Assembly: GCA_047967505.1 (NCBI GenBank)
Contig: CM106541.1
Source of the DNA: Dipteris shenzhenensis
Lineage: Eukaryota; Polypodiophyta; Polypodiopsida; Gleicheniales
Reading direction: 5' to 3' (one strand)
DNA length: 64,000 nucleotides
This document shows positions 52,791 to 63,719 of this stretch, one piece after another (the first letter of the stretch is position 1; the number at the start of each line of letters is the position of its first letter). Made by a program: the position numbers and the translations under genes. The notes beneath the pieces are model-generated. The model did not search any database. It was not told where the DNA came from and was given only the letters and a program-made list of their open reading frames with translations.

Positions 52791-55700
52791 TGAAGTTCCC
52801 TTCCATCCATAGCCTTACTGTTAGCCCCTTCATGCCCTCTGCCGACCATGCACTCATCCACTTTACTTTGACTCATGTCTCCCATGACCCACCTCCCCCT
52901 CGTTATCATGACCGCCAACCCTACTATGAGGTTCATTTCGACCACCAGTTCGATGATGTATATAGCCAGAACCTCAGCCGCCTACTCCGTCCTCATCTAT
53001 TAGATGCTCTACCATCCACGCGGGACTGGTGGGAACTTGTACATACTTCACTCGTTTCTGCCGCTCACATGTCGTTCCCTGCCACATGTCATTCGTCTAG
53101 TCCCCCACCGGTTGGTCTTGTTCCTTGCAACGGTTGGTATGACGAGGAGTGTAAGGAACTCCGCAGGAAACTTAACCTTGAGACCAAGGAGAAGTCTCCC
53201 CTCCTTGCCGAAACCAAGAGAGACTACAAGTGGTTGGTTAGGCGCAAGAAACGCCAATTTCTAACCCGGAATGAGGAGGAGCTGAGAAGCTTGCTTTTCA
53301 GCTGTGACTCCAAGGAATTCTGGAGAAAATTCCTCCGCTCGAAGTCTCAGAGCCCCCTCACAGATCCACGTGTCTGGTCTGCATATACTTCAGCTCTATA
53401 CGATGTTCCAGATCAGCCAGATATCGATTTATCCCACTCCCCTAGGCCAGCTTCATCTAGTCTCTTCACACCGGAGAGTGTCCGTGCAGCAGTCCACCGA
53501 TTGAAGAACGGGAGAGCTAAGGATCATGATGGATTGCAAGCGGAGTATGTAATCCATGGGATTGATACCTTAGCTTTTGTTCTCTCCCGTCTCTTCAATG
53601 AGTCTGTTTGTACAGGCCTACCACAGTCCTGGTTAGGCAATACCATAGTACCTATCCACAAGTCGGGGGACCCTATGGAGCCGTCGAATTACAGGACCAT
53701 CATGATTGGCCACGTTATGGCCAAGATCTATGCATCAGTTTTGGAAAGCCGTATAAATGACCATGCCGAGACGACAGGACTCAGAGCCAGAGGGCAGGTT
53801 GGATTTCGCAGGGATCATTCGACGCTTGACCACATTCTCACACTCAGGGCACTAGTAGAGGAGGCGAAGTCACGAAGGCAACGGCTTTATTGTTGCTTCG
53901 TGGACTTCAGGAAGGCATTTGATACAGTTCCGCGATTCAGATTGTTTCAGAGGATTCGCGAGATGGGCTTCAGTGGAGAAACACAGTGGGCTATCATGGC
54001 TTTGTATGAGAGGGTCACTGGTCGGGTTCGGACACGTGAGGGGCTCTCAGAGGAGGTATGCAGCACGATTGGGGTGAAGCAGGGTTGCCCGCTCTCTCCT
54101 ACTCTCTTTGGACTATATATTGATGAGCTAGAGATGTTCGTACAGATGACAGGCGGTGTGGGCTCTACTCTCTCAGGATCCTCCATTCCTATCCTCCTAT
54201 ATGCGGACGATGTGGTTCTCATTTCCTCTACTGCTCAGGGCCTCCAGGCACATATTGAGGCACTCCACAGGTTTTGCCAGGACAGGGGATTGACCGTAAA
54301 CCTTGGCAAGACCAAGGTTATGGTTTTCAACACCTCTGATCGTATCTACAGCACGGATGAGTTTTGCTTCACTTATGACGGACAGCCCATTGAGCTTGTT
54401 AGAGAGTACACTTATCTGGGGGCAGTTTTCAGGGGACCGATCTTTACCATGACATATGCAGCACGAGATAGGATTAGTAAAGGGTATGCTTCGTTGGCTC
54501 ATCTTGAGCGTCAGTGTTTTCAGTCCCACTTTCAGCATCCCGATACGAAATCCCTGCTATTTGACACATTAGTGAGACCAGCTGCGATGTATGCAGCTCC
54601 TTTCTGGGCAGGAGACCTTGGCGCTGCAGATTGGAGACGAGTAGAGAGGTTACAGATCATCATGTTCTCTCGGCTCATTAGGGCCAAGGCTACAGTTCCG
54701 CACGAGATCATGCTAGCAGAGTTTGGAGCTACTCCCCTTGCATTGGATGCAGCGTTTCAGTCGGTCATGTATTTGCACAGGGTTAGGGAGTTTGGAGACT
54801 CAGCAGCAGGCAGAGCTCGGTTGCCATGGTTAGCACTTGCATCTTCTATGGAGTTGGCACGATCTGGGGCCCGATACTGCTGGTACTTCAGACTCACTAG
54901 GTGGCTCACATCTCTTGGACTAGGCATGGATAGACTGCCTCCCTTCCGATACAGCATAGATGCCCCTCATCTCGAGTTAACTCGCCACGAGCTTAGTCAG
55001 GTCACGAGAGCAGACTTGCTGCAGCTTCATACGTACCGCACTTGGATTTATCCCACGCAGCTTCCGACGAAGATGGCCACATATCGTGACCACTTCCTTC
55101 GGATCTCAGAGGATGGATTTGTCATTCCACCAGGCTACACAGGTATCCACATGTCCCACTCACTGAGGATTGCCCTTGGCCAGCTTAGAGTCTCTTCGCA
55201 TCAGCTCGAGATAGAGGCTGGTAGGATGCGACGCATGGAGGATGGACGGCGTCCAGGCCGAGAGACCAGGATCTGCCCTTGTTGCACCATGGGAAAGGTG
55301 GAGTCAGAGGAGCACTTCATTTGCAGATGCCCGCTATATTATGAGATCAGAGGGAGATTCCACTGTCTCTTCACGGATGGCTTTGGACCTCTCTCACGAG
55401 TGATGGATTATGAGGATCAGCATTGCCTAGCTCTTTATGTCAGGGAGGCCACTATGCTTCGACGACACTACCTCAGAGACCATCAGCACAGACCGGAGCA
55501 TGATAGAGCCCAGCCCGATAGAGCTCAGACACACGCTATACCAGATGACAGGTATCAAGAGGAGCACGAGGAGGTCAGAGCTCACACAGGACACATGCCT
55601 CCACCCTGTGGATGTACATATGAGATGGTTTGTAGACGCCGCAGGATCTTGTTACATAGGGGACGTACTCGCCGCTTCATCTCCAGACGATCCAAGATGA

Positions 55701-55846
55701 TGGCAGCTTTTCGGAGGAGACTTACTCATGGAGATCTCGCCCCACCAGCCGCTCACCTCACTTTTGCTCAGATTTGTACTCTCATAGCAGGAGGCAGAGT
55801 CGATGGACAGGATTTCCAGTATTATTTTGGTTCTCAGACTCCGTGA
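52790..55846 (+). CDS. Reverse transcriptase protein of LINE H (open ~1,018 codons)
   Basis: Open frame to TGA at 55844-55846; the frame is open further upstream (to 52622) only through antisense of LINE K, so the native sequence starts near 52790. RT motifs: GRAKDHDGLQAEYV, VPIHKSGDPMEPSNYRTI (finger), CCFVDFRKAFDTVP (palm A, Asp), GVKQGCPLSPTLFGLYIDEL (B), ILLYADDVVLISS (YADD, encoded about 54198-54236), VNLGKTKVMVF (D) and TYLGAVF. The C-terminal domain has a Cys/His motif (CPCCTMGKVESEEHFICRC, about 55276-55332) that probably binds nucleic acid, then a Lys/Arg-rich tail. The endonuclease is missing except for its last ~20 residues, so it cannot transpose alone by the usual route, but the RT could be made if transcribed. 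Confidence 0.85.
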   Translation: MKFPSIHSLTVSPFMPSADHALIHFTLTHVSHDPPPPRYHDRQPYYEVHFDHQFDDVYSQNLSRLLRPHLLDALPSTRDWWELVHTSLVSAAHMSFPATCHSSSPPPVGLVPCNGWYDEECKELRRKLNLETKEKSPLLAETKRDYKWLVRRKKRQFLTRNEEELRSLLFSCDSKEFWRKFLRSKSQSPLTDPRVWSAYTSALYDVPDQPDIDLSHSPRPASSSLFTPESVRAAVHRLKNGRAKDHDGLQAEYVIHGIDTLAFVLSRLFNESVCTGLPQSWLGNTIVPIHKSGDPMEPSNYRTIMIGHVMAKIYASVLESRINDHAETTGLRARGQVGFRRDHSTLDHILTLRALVEEAKSRRQRLYCCFVDFRKAFDTVPRFRLFQRIREMGFSGETQWAIMALYERVTGRVRTREGLSEEVCSTIGVKQGCPLSPTLFGLYIDELEMFVQMTGGVGSTLSGSSIPILLYADDVVLISSTAQGLQAHIEALHRFCQDRGLTVNLGKTKVMVFNTSDRIYSTDEFCFTYDGQPIELVREYTYLGAVFRGPIFTMTYAARDRISKGYASLAHLERQCFQSHFQHPDTKSLLFDTLVRPAAMYAAPFWAGDLGAADWRRVERLQIIMFSRLIRAKATVPHEIMLAEFGATPLALDAAFQSVMYLHRVREFGDSAAGRARLPWLALASSMELARSGARYCWYFRLTRWLTSLGLGMDRLPPFRYSIDAPHLELTRHELSQVTRADLLQLHTYRTWIYPTQLPTKMATYRDHFLRISEDGFVIPPGYTGIHMSHSLRIALGQLRVSSHQLEIEAGRMRRMEDGRRPGRETRICPCCTMGKVESEEHFICRCPLYYEIRGRFHCLFTDGFGPLSRVMDYEDQHCLALYVREATMLRRHYLRDHQHRPEHDRAQPDRAQTHAIPDDRYQEEHEEVRAHTGHMPPPCGCTYEMVCRRRRILLHRGRTRRFISRRSKMMAAFRRRLTHGDLAPPAAHLTFAQICTLIAGGRVDGQDFQYYFGSQTP

Positions 55847-56131
55847 TACATGGACTTGTATCTAAAGGCATTGACATATTGTACTCATCCCCCCATTTTG
55901 CACCCAGGGGCGGTTTCCTTGCATCTAGCTTACTTTGTATTTAGGCTCGGATTTGACATTATGTACTTTCACTTGCATTGTATTGCGTAGCACTTAGATG
56001 ATATTCGACGATGCCTCTTCTTTGTGGCACGTTGATTTTGTGCTATCTTGTACGCAGAGTTCTTGATGTCCCATGGGCCCATTTTGGCCTTTAGTGGACA
56101 ATAATACACTTTCTTTCTTTCTTTCTTTCTC
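52791..56131 (+). mobile_element. Non-L1 LINE 'H', 5'-truncated, open RT frame, (TTTC)n tail
   Basis: A LINE unlike the L1 family here: RT and C-terminal zinc motif differ, the 3' UTR is ~280 bp and the element ends in TTTC repeats instead of poly(A), as RTE-like and some other clades do with short tandem-repeat tails. It begins at the very end of the endonuclease (SADHALIHFTLTH, the SDH motif as ADH). The coding frame is uninterrupted. It is the freshest non-LTR element in the window. Clade assignment needs a phylogeny. Confidence 0.8.
55847..56131 (+). repeat. LINE H 3' UTR, first copy
   Basis: From the stop codon through TGTACTCATCCCCCC, GGGGCGGTTTCC, GATGTCCCATGGGCCC to (CTTT)n. Nearly identical to the second copy at 56139-56434. 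Confidence 0.85.
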
Positions 56132-56138
56132 TCTCTGT

Positions 56139-56434
56139 GACACCTGGACTTTTATCTTTGCATTGGCATATTGTACTCATCCCCCCCCATTTTGCACCCA
56201 GGGGCGGTTTCCTTGCATCTAGTTTACTTTGTATTTAGGCTCAGATTTGACATTATGTACTTTCACTTGCATTGTATTGCGTAGCACTTAGATGATATTC
56301 GACGATGCCTCTTCTTTGTGGCACGTTGATTTTGTGCTATCTTGTATGCAAAGTTCTTGATGTCCCATGGGCCCATTTTGGCCTTTAATGGACAATAATA
56401 CACTTTCTTTCTTTCTTTCTTTCTCCACCATGTT
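56139..56434 (+). repeat. LINE H 3' UTR, second tandem copy
   Basis: Starts at the position corresponding to just after the stop codon (TGACACCTGGAC versus TGATACATGGAC) and again ends in (TTTC)n. Only a handful of differences from the first copy over ~285 bp. Either a separate 5'-truncated insertion or a tandem duplication. Confidence 0.85.
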
Positions 56435-57676
56435 TCTAACATGGTATCAGAGCAGGTTCACCCTGCCATAGCTGCCACGTCACCCTAGACCTAACCCTAA
56501 TCCCAAACCCTAATTCTGTTCTAGTTTTTATTTTTGCAGTCGACTCAGCCCTGCCTATTTTTCGTCTCTGTCCTGCAGCCATTTGGTCTCCTTAGTGCCC
56601 ACTCAGCTTCACCATAGCCTGCCTCTTCATTTCGCCTCCTTTTCCCTACTGTCTACACCCGTTTTGAGCACCTCTTGCTGCCACCTTGCTGATGTGCATA
56701 GCCACCTTGTGGCAGCAACTTCTGGCCACCTTTTCCAACTTTTGGAGGTGTTTTGAGGTGTTTCCGAGCACTTCCAGCCTTGCTAGTGCTGCGTGGAGGC
56801 CATCCTTTGCATTTCAGAGCATTTTCCAAGGGCTCTGTGCATTTCGGAGCATACCAGGCTTGCACGTGTGAAATTTCGAGCTTTTTCAGAGCATCTTCAG
56901 TCCCGTTTTTAGGGTTTCCAGGCGGCTGCAGCAGAACTGTCCATTCACGCACAGTGGTTGCAGATTCTCGAGTCATTTGGAGGCCTCCTCGACCTATTTT
57001 GGAGCAGCTTCTTGCATTTGCGAGCTGTTTTGGGGTTGTTTTTGCAGAGCAGCTTCCTTCACACTCATTTCCCTGGCTGCTCCTTGCCTCTCATTCATCC
57101 CGGGGCTGCTCTGGGCTACTGCTTTGTATTTTGGAGCACTCCCTTGACTTTCTTTTGTCTCCTTCTTGCATCTCGGGCTTGCTGTCCGCCTTCATCAAGG
57201 TCCTTGCCATCATGACTTCACTGTCCTCCAGCTCTTTGCTCGTGGAGAAATTCAAAGGGGAAGGTTTTCCCACATGGCAAACCAAGATGCAGCTGCTACT
57301 TATGCGCGAAGGTGTTTGGGATGTTGTTGAGGATGACAAGGTTGAATTGCTTGATCAACACACCTGGAAGCAGCAGAATGCTAAGGCCATTGCCCTCATT
57401 GGTCCTTGCTTGGCTGACACTCTTATTCATCATGTGGACTTCAAGTCAACAGCTAAGGAGATTTGGGATCGCCTCGAGACATTGTTTGGTAATAAAATCA
57501 CCACCTCTAAAGTCTTTCTGAAGCTCAAGTTTTATGATTTGAAAATGGAAGAGTGATGAGTTGAGTGATCGTCTAGCACAGTTTCAATCTCTTGTTCAGC
57601 AACTCTCAAGTTTAAAAAGCGTGCCAAATGATGAACATAAGATGGCTGTCCTTATGAAGAATATGCATGGACCTGC
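56435..57676 (+). mobile_element. Ty1/copia 5' region: LTR end, PBS, leader, gag
   Basis: The PBS TGGTATCAGAGC lies at ~56450-56461, directly after TTTCTAACA, the end of an LTR whose remainder has been displaced by the LINE H tails. A 750-bp leader precedes gag. After 57676 similarity to copia ends and a minus-strand LINE relic starts, so pol and the 3' LTR are missing. Confidence 0.8.
57208..57556 (+). pseudogene. Copia gag N-terminal half
   Basis: ATG at ~57211 gives MTSLSSSSLLVEKFKGEGF, then WQTKMQLLLMREGVWDVVED, LIGPCLADTLIHHVDFKSTA and NKITTSKVFLKLKFYDLKM, a clear copia Gag. A TGA follows at 57554-57556, but shifting frame recovers DELSDRLAQFQSLVQQLSSL and DEHKMAVLMKNM to ~57676. It is the counterpart of the C-terminal half at 138-593. 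Confidence 0.8.
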
Positions 57677-57679
57677 AAA

Positions 57680-58960
57680 GTTACCCCATTTCAACATAAA
57701 TAACACCTGCTGAGAAGGCATACCTTGCATCTCCACCTGTAACACAACATGAGGTGGAGTGGGTCTATTAGTATTCCAAAGAACACAAAATCGATTGGCA
57801 TTTCCAGGAGAGTGTGGAGGACAAACAAACTTTCCCTAATGCTTCAGCCACATAATGCAAGGCTAGCTTGCAGTGGAAAGGCAAATCTACCACCTCCACC
57901 CACACATGGCATTTATGGCGAATAAGGCTATTGTAATCCTGCGTGGGCATTCATGAATAAGGCTATTGTAATCCTGCGTGGGCATTCATGGATACACATG
58001 CACTAACTGGTTCTGAAAAACAAAGGATATTTTTTCAATAATTGCTGCTTGTATTGATCATCTGTAGATATAACCTCATAAAATCCTCTGGCAGCCTTGT
58101 AGCAGCCCACAATGTAGCATCCTTTCAAGAGAGGTTTCAACCATTGAGCAACATCTATTGCATCAGGCATTCTCCGCCTTTTGAGCCAAACTCATAATCG
58201 GAGCATAGAGAACATGGCCAGAACCGACTCCTCAGCTCAAACATTGTTAATTTCAGAAAAGCCTTCATGTAAAGTATCAGCAAAAGACTAAAACTCAGGA
58301 TTGAGACAGGGTTCAAGATGTTGAGGAGAAAGGACTTGATGATGCTTGAGATCTCCATGATGGTACTACAAAGAAGCAAGCAAGAAAAAACAGACAGTGC
58401 TCAGAGACTAGAAGCTGAAACAAAGGACAGCAAGGCTCGAAGGAGGAGCAGAAAAGACACTTGTATAGCTCAGGAAAAGATCTATGAACAATAGACAAAG
58501 GGATAGTAAAGGGGCGATTATGAAGGCAGAGTAGATAGCTAAAGGAGGGCGAAAAGTCCTAAAAACTTGAAGAGAGAGGCTAAGGGATAGGCGAATCAGA
58601 GAACACTTGAAGGCATCCAAACCGGTGATCCAGAGCAGAGAAACCCCCCCCGAAAAACACACAAGTGCTCACGACCACCACATCTACACATACAGCCTAC
58701 AGAAAACTGAAGAAGGCGACAAAGGAGAGGGGAAAAGAGGGCAGAAGAACTCGAAAACAGAACAGCAAGAGCGGAGATCCTCCACGCAGAACAAAAGGGC
58801 TGGGGACGCGATTCGCCAACAGAGAAAAGATGCCGAACTACTGATGCGACTGCAGGGAATAGCACTTGAGTAGCCAGAAACCCTATGGACAGGCTGAGAA
58901 CCTCTAGAGGGGGCGAGAAGACTCGCTGTAGACAACGGAGCATGTACCATTGGTCTAATC
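57680..58960 (-). mobile_element. LINE ORF1-like relic with 5' leader (minus strand, family M)
   Basis: Minus-strand translation shows MPDAIDVAQWLKPLLKGCY, KAARGFYEVISTDD, HKCHVWVEVVDLPFHCKLAL and CVLWNTNRPTPPHVVLQVE, matching the duplicated ORF1 block of LINE M. Upstream (58380-58960) is T/C-rich on this strand like a LINE leader. A 35-bp tandem duplication (57920 and 57955) interrupts it. It is abruptly joined to copia gag at 57676. Confidence 0.5.
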
Positions 58961-59345
58961 AAGCCCAATACTAGGTGAATGCATTATGACGAGATGTGTA
59001 CCCATCAATATCAAGCATAAGGTGTCGCCACAAGTCACAAGCATGCAAAGAATCATCCATATGAGTCCATCTATCTTGTTCTCACTGCAGCATATGAGAA
59101 TAATGAGTGGTACTGTCACTCGTAGCAGGGGAATTGTTAAAAGCCCTGCAAATGAAGGCATTCATTCTCATGTCGGAACTATATTTCGCTTGTGGAGGGC
59201 AAATGGGCATAAACTTAGGGCATCCTTGACAAGAGTTTGTAAGCAAAGACTCATAAATTTATTGAAGGATCTCATGGAACTACCCTCGATTGTAGCAAGA
59301 GGCCCCAGATCAAAGATTCGACATGGACTTACATAAGGCCCCATT
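58961..59345. other. Unassigned ~385 bp
   Basis: No recognisable protein or repeat signature. It separates the minus-strand ORF1 relic from the 3'-truncated LINE copy L. Confidence 0.4.
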
Positions 59346-62300
59346 GCACGATTCAAAGTAAGGCTGAAATGCCACCTCAACCCTGAAGAAGAGTCAGAGA
59401 AGAATGGAGATCCCCTCCAAACTCTTAAAAAAGTCTCTCTCCTAGCTCTAGCTGCTCTGGAGCATCCCTGCATGCTCGCCCAGATGGCCATCAGTGTGTG
59501 TATGTATAAGTCCATATACTGGCCATAGAGTGGGACGGTGAACCTGTGAACCCTCCATTGCCTCCATACATCTGGCCCTCCAAATATGCCAAGCTGCAAT
59601 GCTAGCCAGAGTCTCCGAAGATGTGTCTATCGAGGCATGAGCAGCTCTGAAAGGAGTGAAAGGAACATCCTGGAGAGAGCATGTCGTCATATAATGAAGG
59701 ATGAGTATGGGTCATGTCCCTCCAAAAACACTTGAGGTAGAGTAAGAGATAACCATGCCACTGGTCCCCACGTCATGAAGAAGGGTGCTTTATGAAATAT
59801 GCAAAGAATCTTGGAAACACGACCCTTCCAGATTGCCCTCGCTTGTCTGCACTCCCAGAGGCAATGTTGAACAGACTCAACTACTGCATGGCATCGAGGA
59901 CAAGTAGGGTCAGCCCCAAACCTGGATCTCCACAGGTTCATTGCAATCCCTCCATGCATAGAAAGCCAAAAGAAGAGAGTGATCTTTCTATTTCTGAGGG
60001 ATTTCTAGAGCCTCCTCCAAAAGTTTTTATGCACCTTTGCAGAAATATGAAAAGTATCCCAATGAGGAGCTCTGGAGGGCCTCCAACCTCTACTGCTAAG
60101 TTGAAATCTCCTGGCATTTCTAACTGTATAACGAAAGAAGGGGATGCTCTTCTCTCGGTACCCTTCATGAATCCATTCCTACTCCCTTAGGTCCCACTGC
60201 AAGAACTTGATGGGAGAACCACCATATAACTAGAGTCTCCAAGACCCAAGTATCTGGAGAACGGGGTCAGGATCAAGATACCACCATGAGTCCGTGCCCC
60301 ACTCCATGTAACTTGCAATCCTAACAGGCTAGAAGGCAACCTCCAAAAGAATATCATATGAAGATCTGAGAAGTCTGCCTCCCTACTGAACATCAAAGAC
60401 AAGGGTCTCCTCATGTGTATCCCACAAGGCAATGACCTGTAAGGGAACACCCGTCCTCGCAAAAGCTCACAACCAAGTGGACTCTGTGATCGGCAAGTCA
60501 TATGTATCTCTCCACTTTGCTGGTATGGCTGCCTCTATTTGGTGCATCTTGACTGCACTCCCTCTGAGGTAGCTAATTGATAAGAGAGTTTGATCCTCTG
60601 GAAGCTTCATGAAAGCCTTCGAGGCACCTACAGTGGAAGCCGGTCCCCTCTCCCATCTAGACCACTGCATGTAGTAATGTGACACTCCCAATGATATGCC
60701 ATGCTCATCCAATATGGATTCATTCCACATAACTGGCTGATTGCTATTTCTTCGCGAGAGGAGGGTGTAACTCTCTAAAGAGTGTCTTTGAAGCTGCCCC
60801 AAGCTTTCAGAATGGAAGCCATGAGAGGGGAAGAGGGAGATCTAAGATGGGCTGAAGTAAAAATCCATCTCGAGCTGTCCATCCAATCTCCCCCGTGAGA
60901 AGGTGTACAAGACTTAATGCTGCATAGGAAAAAATCCTTCCAAGGCTCCTGTCCTGGCATCAATCCTCTCACTACAAATTTGCAGAGCAAGGCCATACAT
61001 TGCAAATTCGGATCAATAATATTGAGATCTCCTTCCCCAATGGGGAGAATGAGGATCTCCCAAGCCACCCTGGCTACAACATCTGAGGTGCCATCTAATC
61101 CACTCCAAAGAAAGTTCATGACAGGTCTCATGAGGTGAGATATACAACCTCTATATCTACACCAACATGAGCAAACGAACCAGGCATAGCCACTAATACC
61201 TGGTTCACAACCACTTCTCTGGATGCAAGGTCAAGTCTGGCAGAACTCCAAAAAATGAGTTTCCTCCTGATGATCTCCAACACGGGAGCAAACTGCTGTG
61301 CTGGAGAGATGCCCATCCAACTTGGCATCCAAAGTACCTGATGGAAACATACCTATGAATCCAAGTGAATCCTATGTCAATCCCCCATCTGGAGTGTCCT
61401 CATCACTAATCCAAAAGCCACTGGATTTGTTCCAATTAATATGGGCCCCTACTGCAGTGCAAAACAAATCCAACGCTGTCCTGAAAGACTGTCCTGAAAG
61501 ACATGAGTGTTTGCAGTGTGGCATCCAAAAAAACAGCCGTATCATCTGCCAACTCACTATCCAAAAGCTCATCCTCCTACCTCAACGGAAGACTCAGCCC
61601 TATAATATCAGCTTGAGCTCTAAGGTAGCAGCTCATAGCTTCGGCCACAAAAAAAAAGAGAAAGGGGGCTAAAGGGCATCCCTGACCGATCAATCTGGTA
61701 GACTAACTTCACCAATAAGAAACCTGGCTATAGGCTGATCTGTAGAGAGCTGACACCCCTCTGATCCATGCATCTGTGAATCCAAAGCGAGAGAGGGTAC
61801 CCTCTAGAAAATCCGAGTCTACTCTATCATATGCTTTCTCAAAGTCCAGGAGTAGAATGGCAAGCCTATGGCCATCATGTATGGCCTATTCGGAAGCCTC
61901 CCAAAATGAGAAAATATTATCGAAGTTGCCCCTGCCATGCACAAAACCCGTCTGCGTATCATGTATAAGATCTGGAAGAAAGGGCTGTAGATGTAGGCTG
62001 ATTGCTTTTGCTAGGATTTTGTACAAAGTGCCCAACAAAGTGATCAATCTCCATTGTGGCACTAATTTCTTGCAACCCCCTTTAGGGATAAGATGAATGA
62101 GGCCCTCAGTAAGTGAGTCTTGCATCGAACTTGAGTCCCAAACGCCCTGTAGGGCTGAGGTAATGCGATCCCCAATCTGATCCCAAAATAAAATAAAGAA
62201 AGAGAGTGTAAGCCCATCTGACCCAGAGAACTTGCCCTTATGAAGGGCAGAGAGAGCAATCCTGAACTCTATGTTGGTGAATGGTGCATCAAGTGAGACT

Positions 62301-62824
62301 ATCATATCTCTAGTCACCAACATAGGTAAGTGCTGCCAAATAGCAACTCAAGCATCATCTCTGGCGTGAGTGTCAGGATCTGTTGTAAGAAGGAAGGCAT
62401 AGAAATCTGTAGCTACCTACAAGACGGTATCTGGATGTGTCTGTCAAACTCCATCTAAGTCAACAAGCTGTGAAACGCTCTCCCTACTATGTCATGTCAA
62501 GAGTAGAGAAGAACTGCTTGTTGACCCTACCTTCCATTTGAGTCCAAAATGACTCCCTGGCATGAAAGGCATACTCTGCTCTCTGATCCAACAATGACTC
62601 CCTGGCATGAAAGGCATACTCTGCTCTCTGATCCAACAATGACTGTTGCTAAGCCCTTGCTGCAACAAGGCGCTCCTGAACCCAAGCATCTGTAGGCCTC
62701 TTGTGCTCTTCCCTCTGAAGAGCAACCAACTGCTGGCGGATACCTATCTCTCGTCGGAGGATCTCACCTCTCCTGAACTTAGCAACTGAGTGATAAAAGT
62801 TACTAATATCTAAGAGGAATGCTG

Positions 62825-63586
62825 CTATATCTGATGGGGAAAGCAGCCCATCGTGCATGTGAGATACCAAGTCTCCAACATTGCCTGTGTGAGACCCTCC
62901 TCTACATAGAATGCATCTTGAATCCTTATACTGGCAGAGTGACTCCTCACATGAGGATCTGAAACATACAGAACAACTGGAAAGTGATCTGAAGTGGACA
63001 CCCCAAGTGTAATGCATACTGTCCCACCTCTATCCAGAGCCCAATCATCCACATAAAATCTGTCAATCCGTGCATGGATAGGTATCTGCAACCTCCTGTT
63101 CGACCAAGAAAACATGAGTGATTGCGGCTGAGTGTGAAAAGCATCATCATGCCAAGCATCTCTACCACTGTACTGAAAAAGGAAGGCATCCCAGGCTGCT
63201 CTCTCTAGGGAATGTAAACCACCTTCCCTACCACCTCTTTTGTCTGTGGGCATTTCAAACATGTTGAAATCACCCCCAATGATCCAAGACTCTGCAATGT
63301 ATGACCAAGAAAGCAGCTCCTTCCAGAAAAGGACAAGGTCCCCTCTTGAATTGGGGGCATAAAGGTTTAAGAAACCAACCTTACACCCACCAATCAAAAG
63401 AATGACCCACTGAGCTCTGGAGGATACTATGATCCCATATCCAATCACCAAGGCTAGCATAGAAGAAGAAACATAAATACAAGTACCTCCCCTAGTGCCC
63501 AAGGTGGGTGACCAAAAAGTGTGCCCTAAAAGAAGCTTACCCGACTTGGCACAATCCCTAACATCTGATTTGTGTTCCTGAATCAT
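62825..63586 (-). CDS. LINE L endonuclease (253-codon open frame)
   Basis: Apurinic/apyrimidinic-like L1 endonuclease missing only the first strand because of stops near 63640-63690. It reads MIQEHKSDVRDCAKSGKLL (metal-binding Glu), [46 protein letters not shown] (GDFN motif), [17 protein letters not shown] and VSTSDHFPVVLYVSD (the SDHFP His motif intact). It is the best-preserved endonuclease in the window. Confidence 0.8.
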   Translation of the reverse strand: MIQEHKSDVRDCAKSGKLLLGHTFWSPTLGTRGGTCIYVSSSMLALVIGYGIIVSSRAQWVILLIGGCKVGFLNLYAPNSRGDLVLFWKELLSWSYIAESWIIGGDFNMFEMPTDKRGGREGGLHSLERAAWDAFLFQYSGRDAWHDDAFHTQPQSLMFSWSNRRLQIPIHARIDRFYVDDWALDRGGTVCITLGVSTSDHFPVVLYVSDPHVRSHSASIRIQDAFYVEEGLTQAMLETWYLTCTMGCFPHQI

Positions 63587-63719
63587 GAGGACATCAATGG
63601 GGCCCCCAGTAACACCTGGATGAAGTTGGTTATGAATTAGCTACGTGCGGGGGTGGCGAGGTACAGCTCCAAGGCCCTAAACATTCCAACTGACAATCCT
63701 CATCGGCGAGAGGAAGAGG

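Noticed and set aside
58596-58968. Open frames on both strands suggesting a small secreted protein
   Set aside because: Leu/Ser/Phe-rich translation of a T/C-rich LINE leader; both strands open, no conserved motif.
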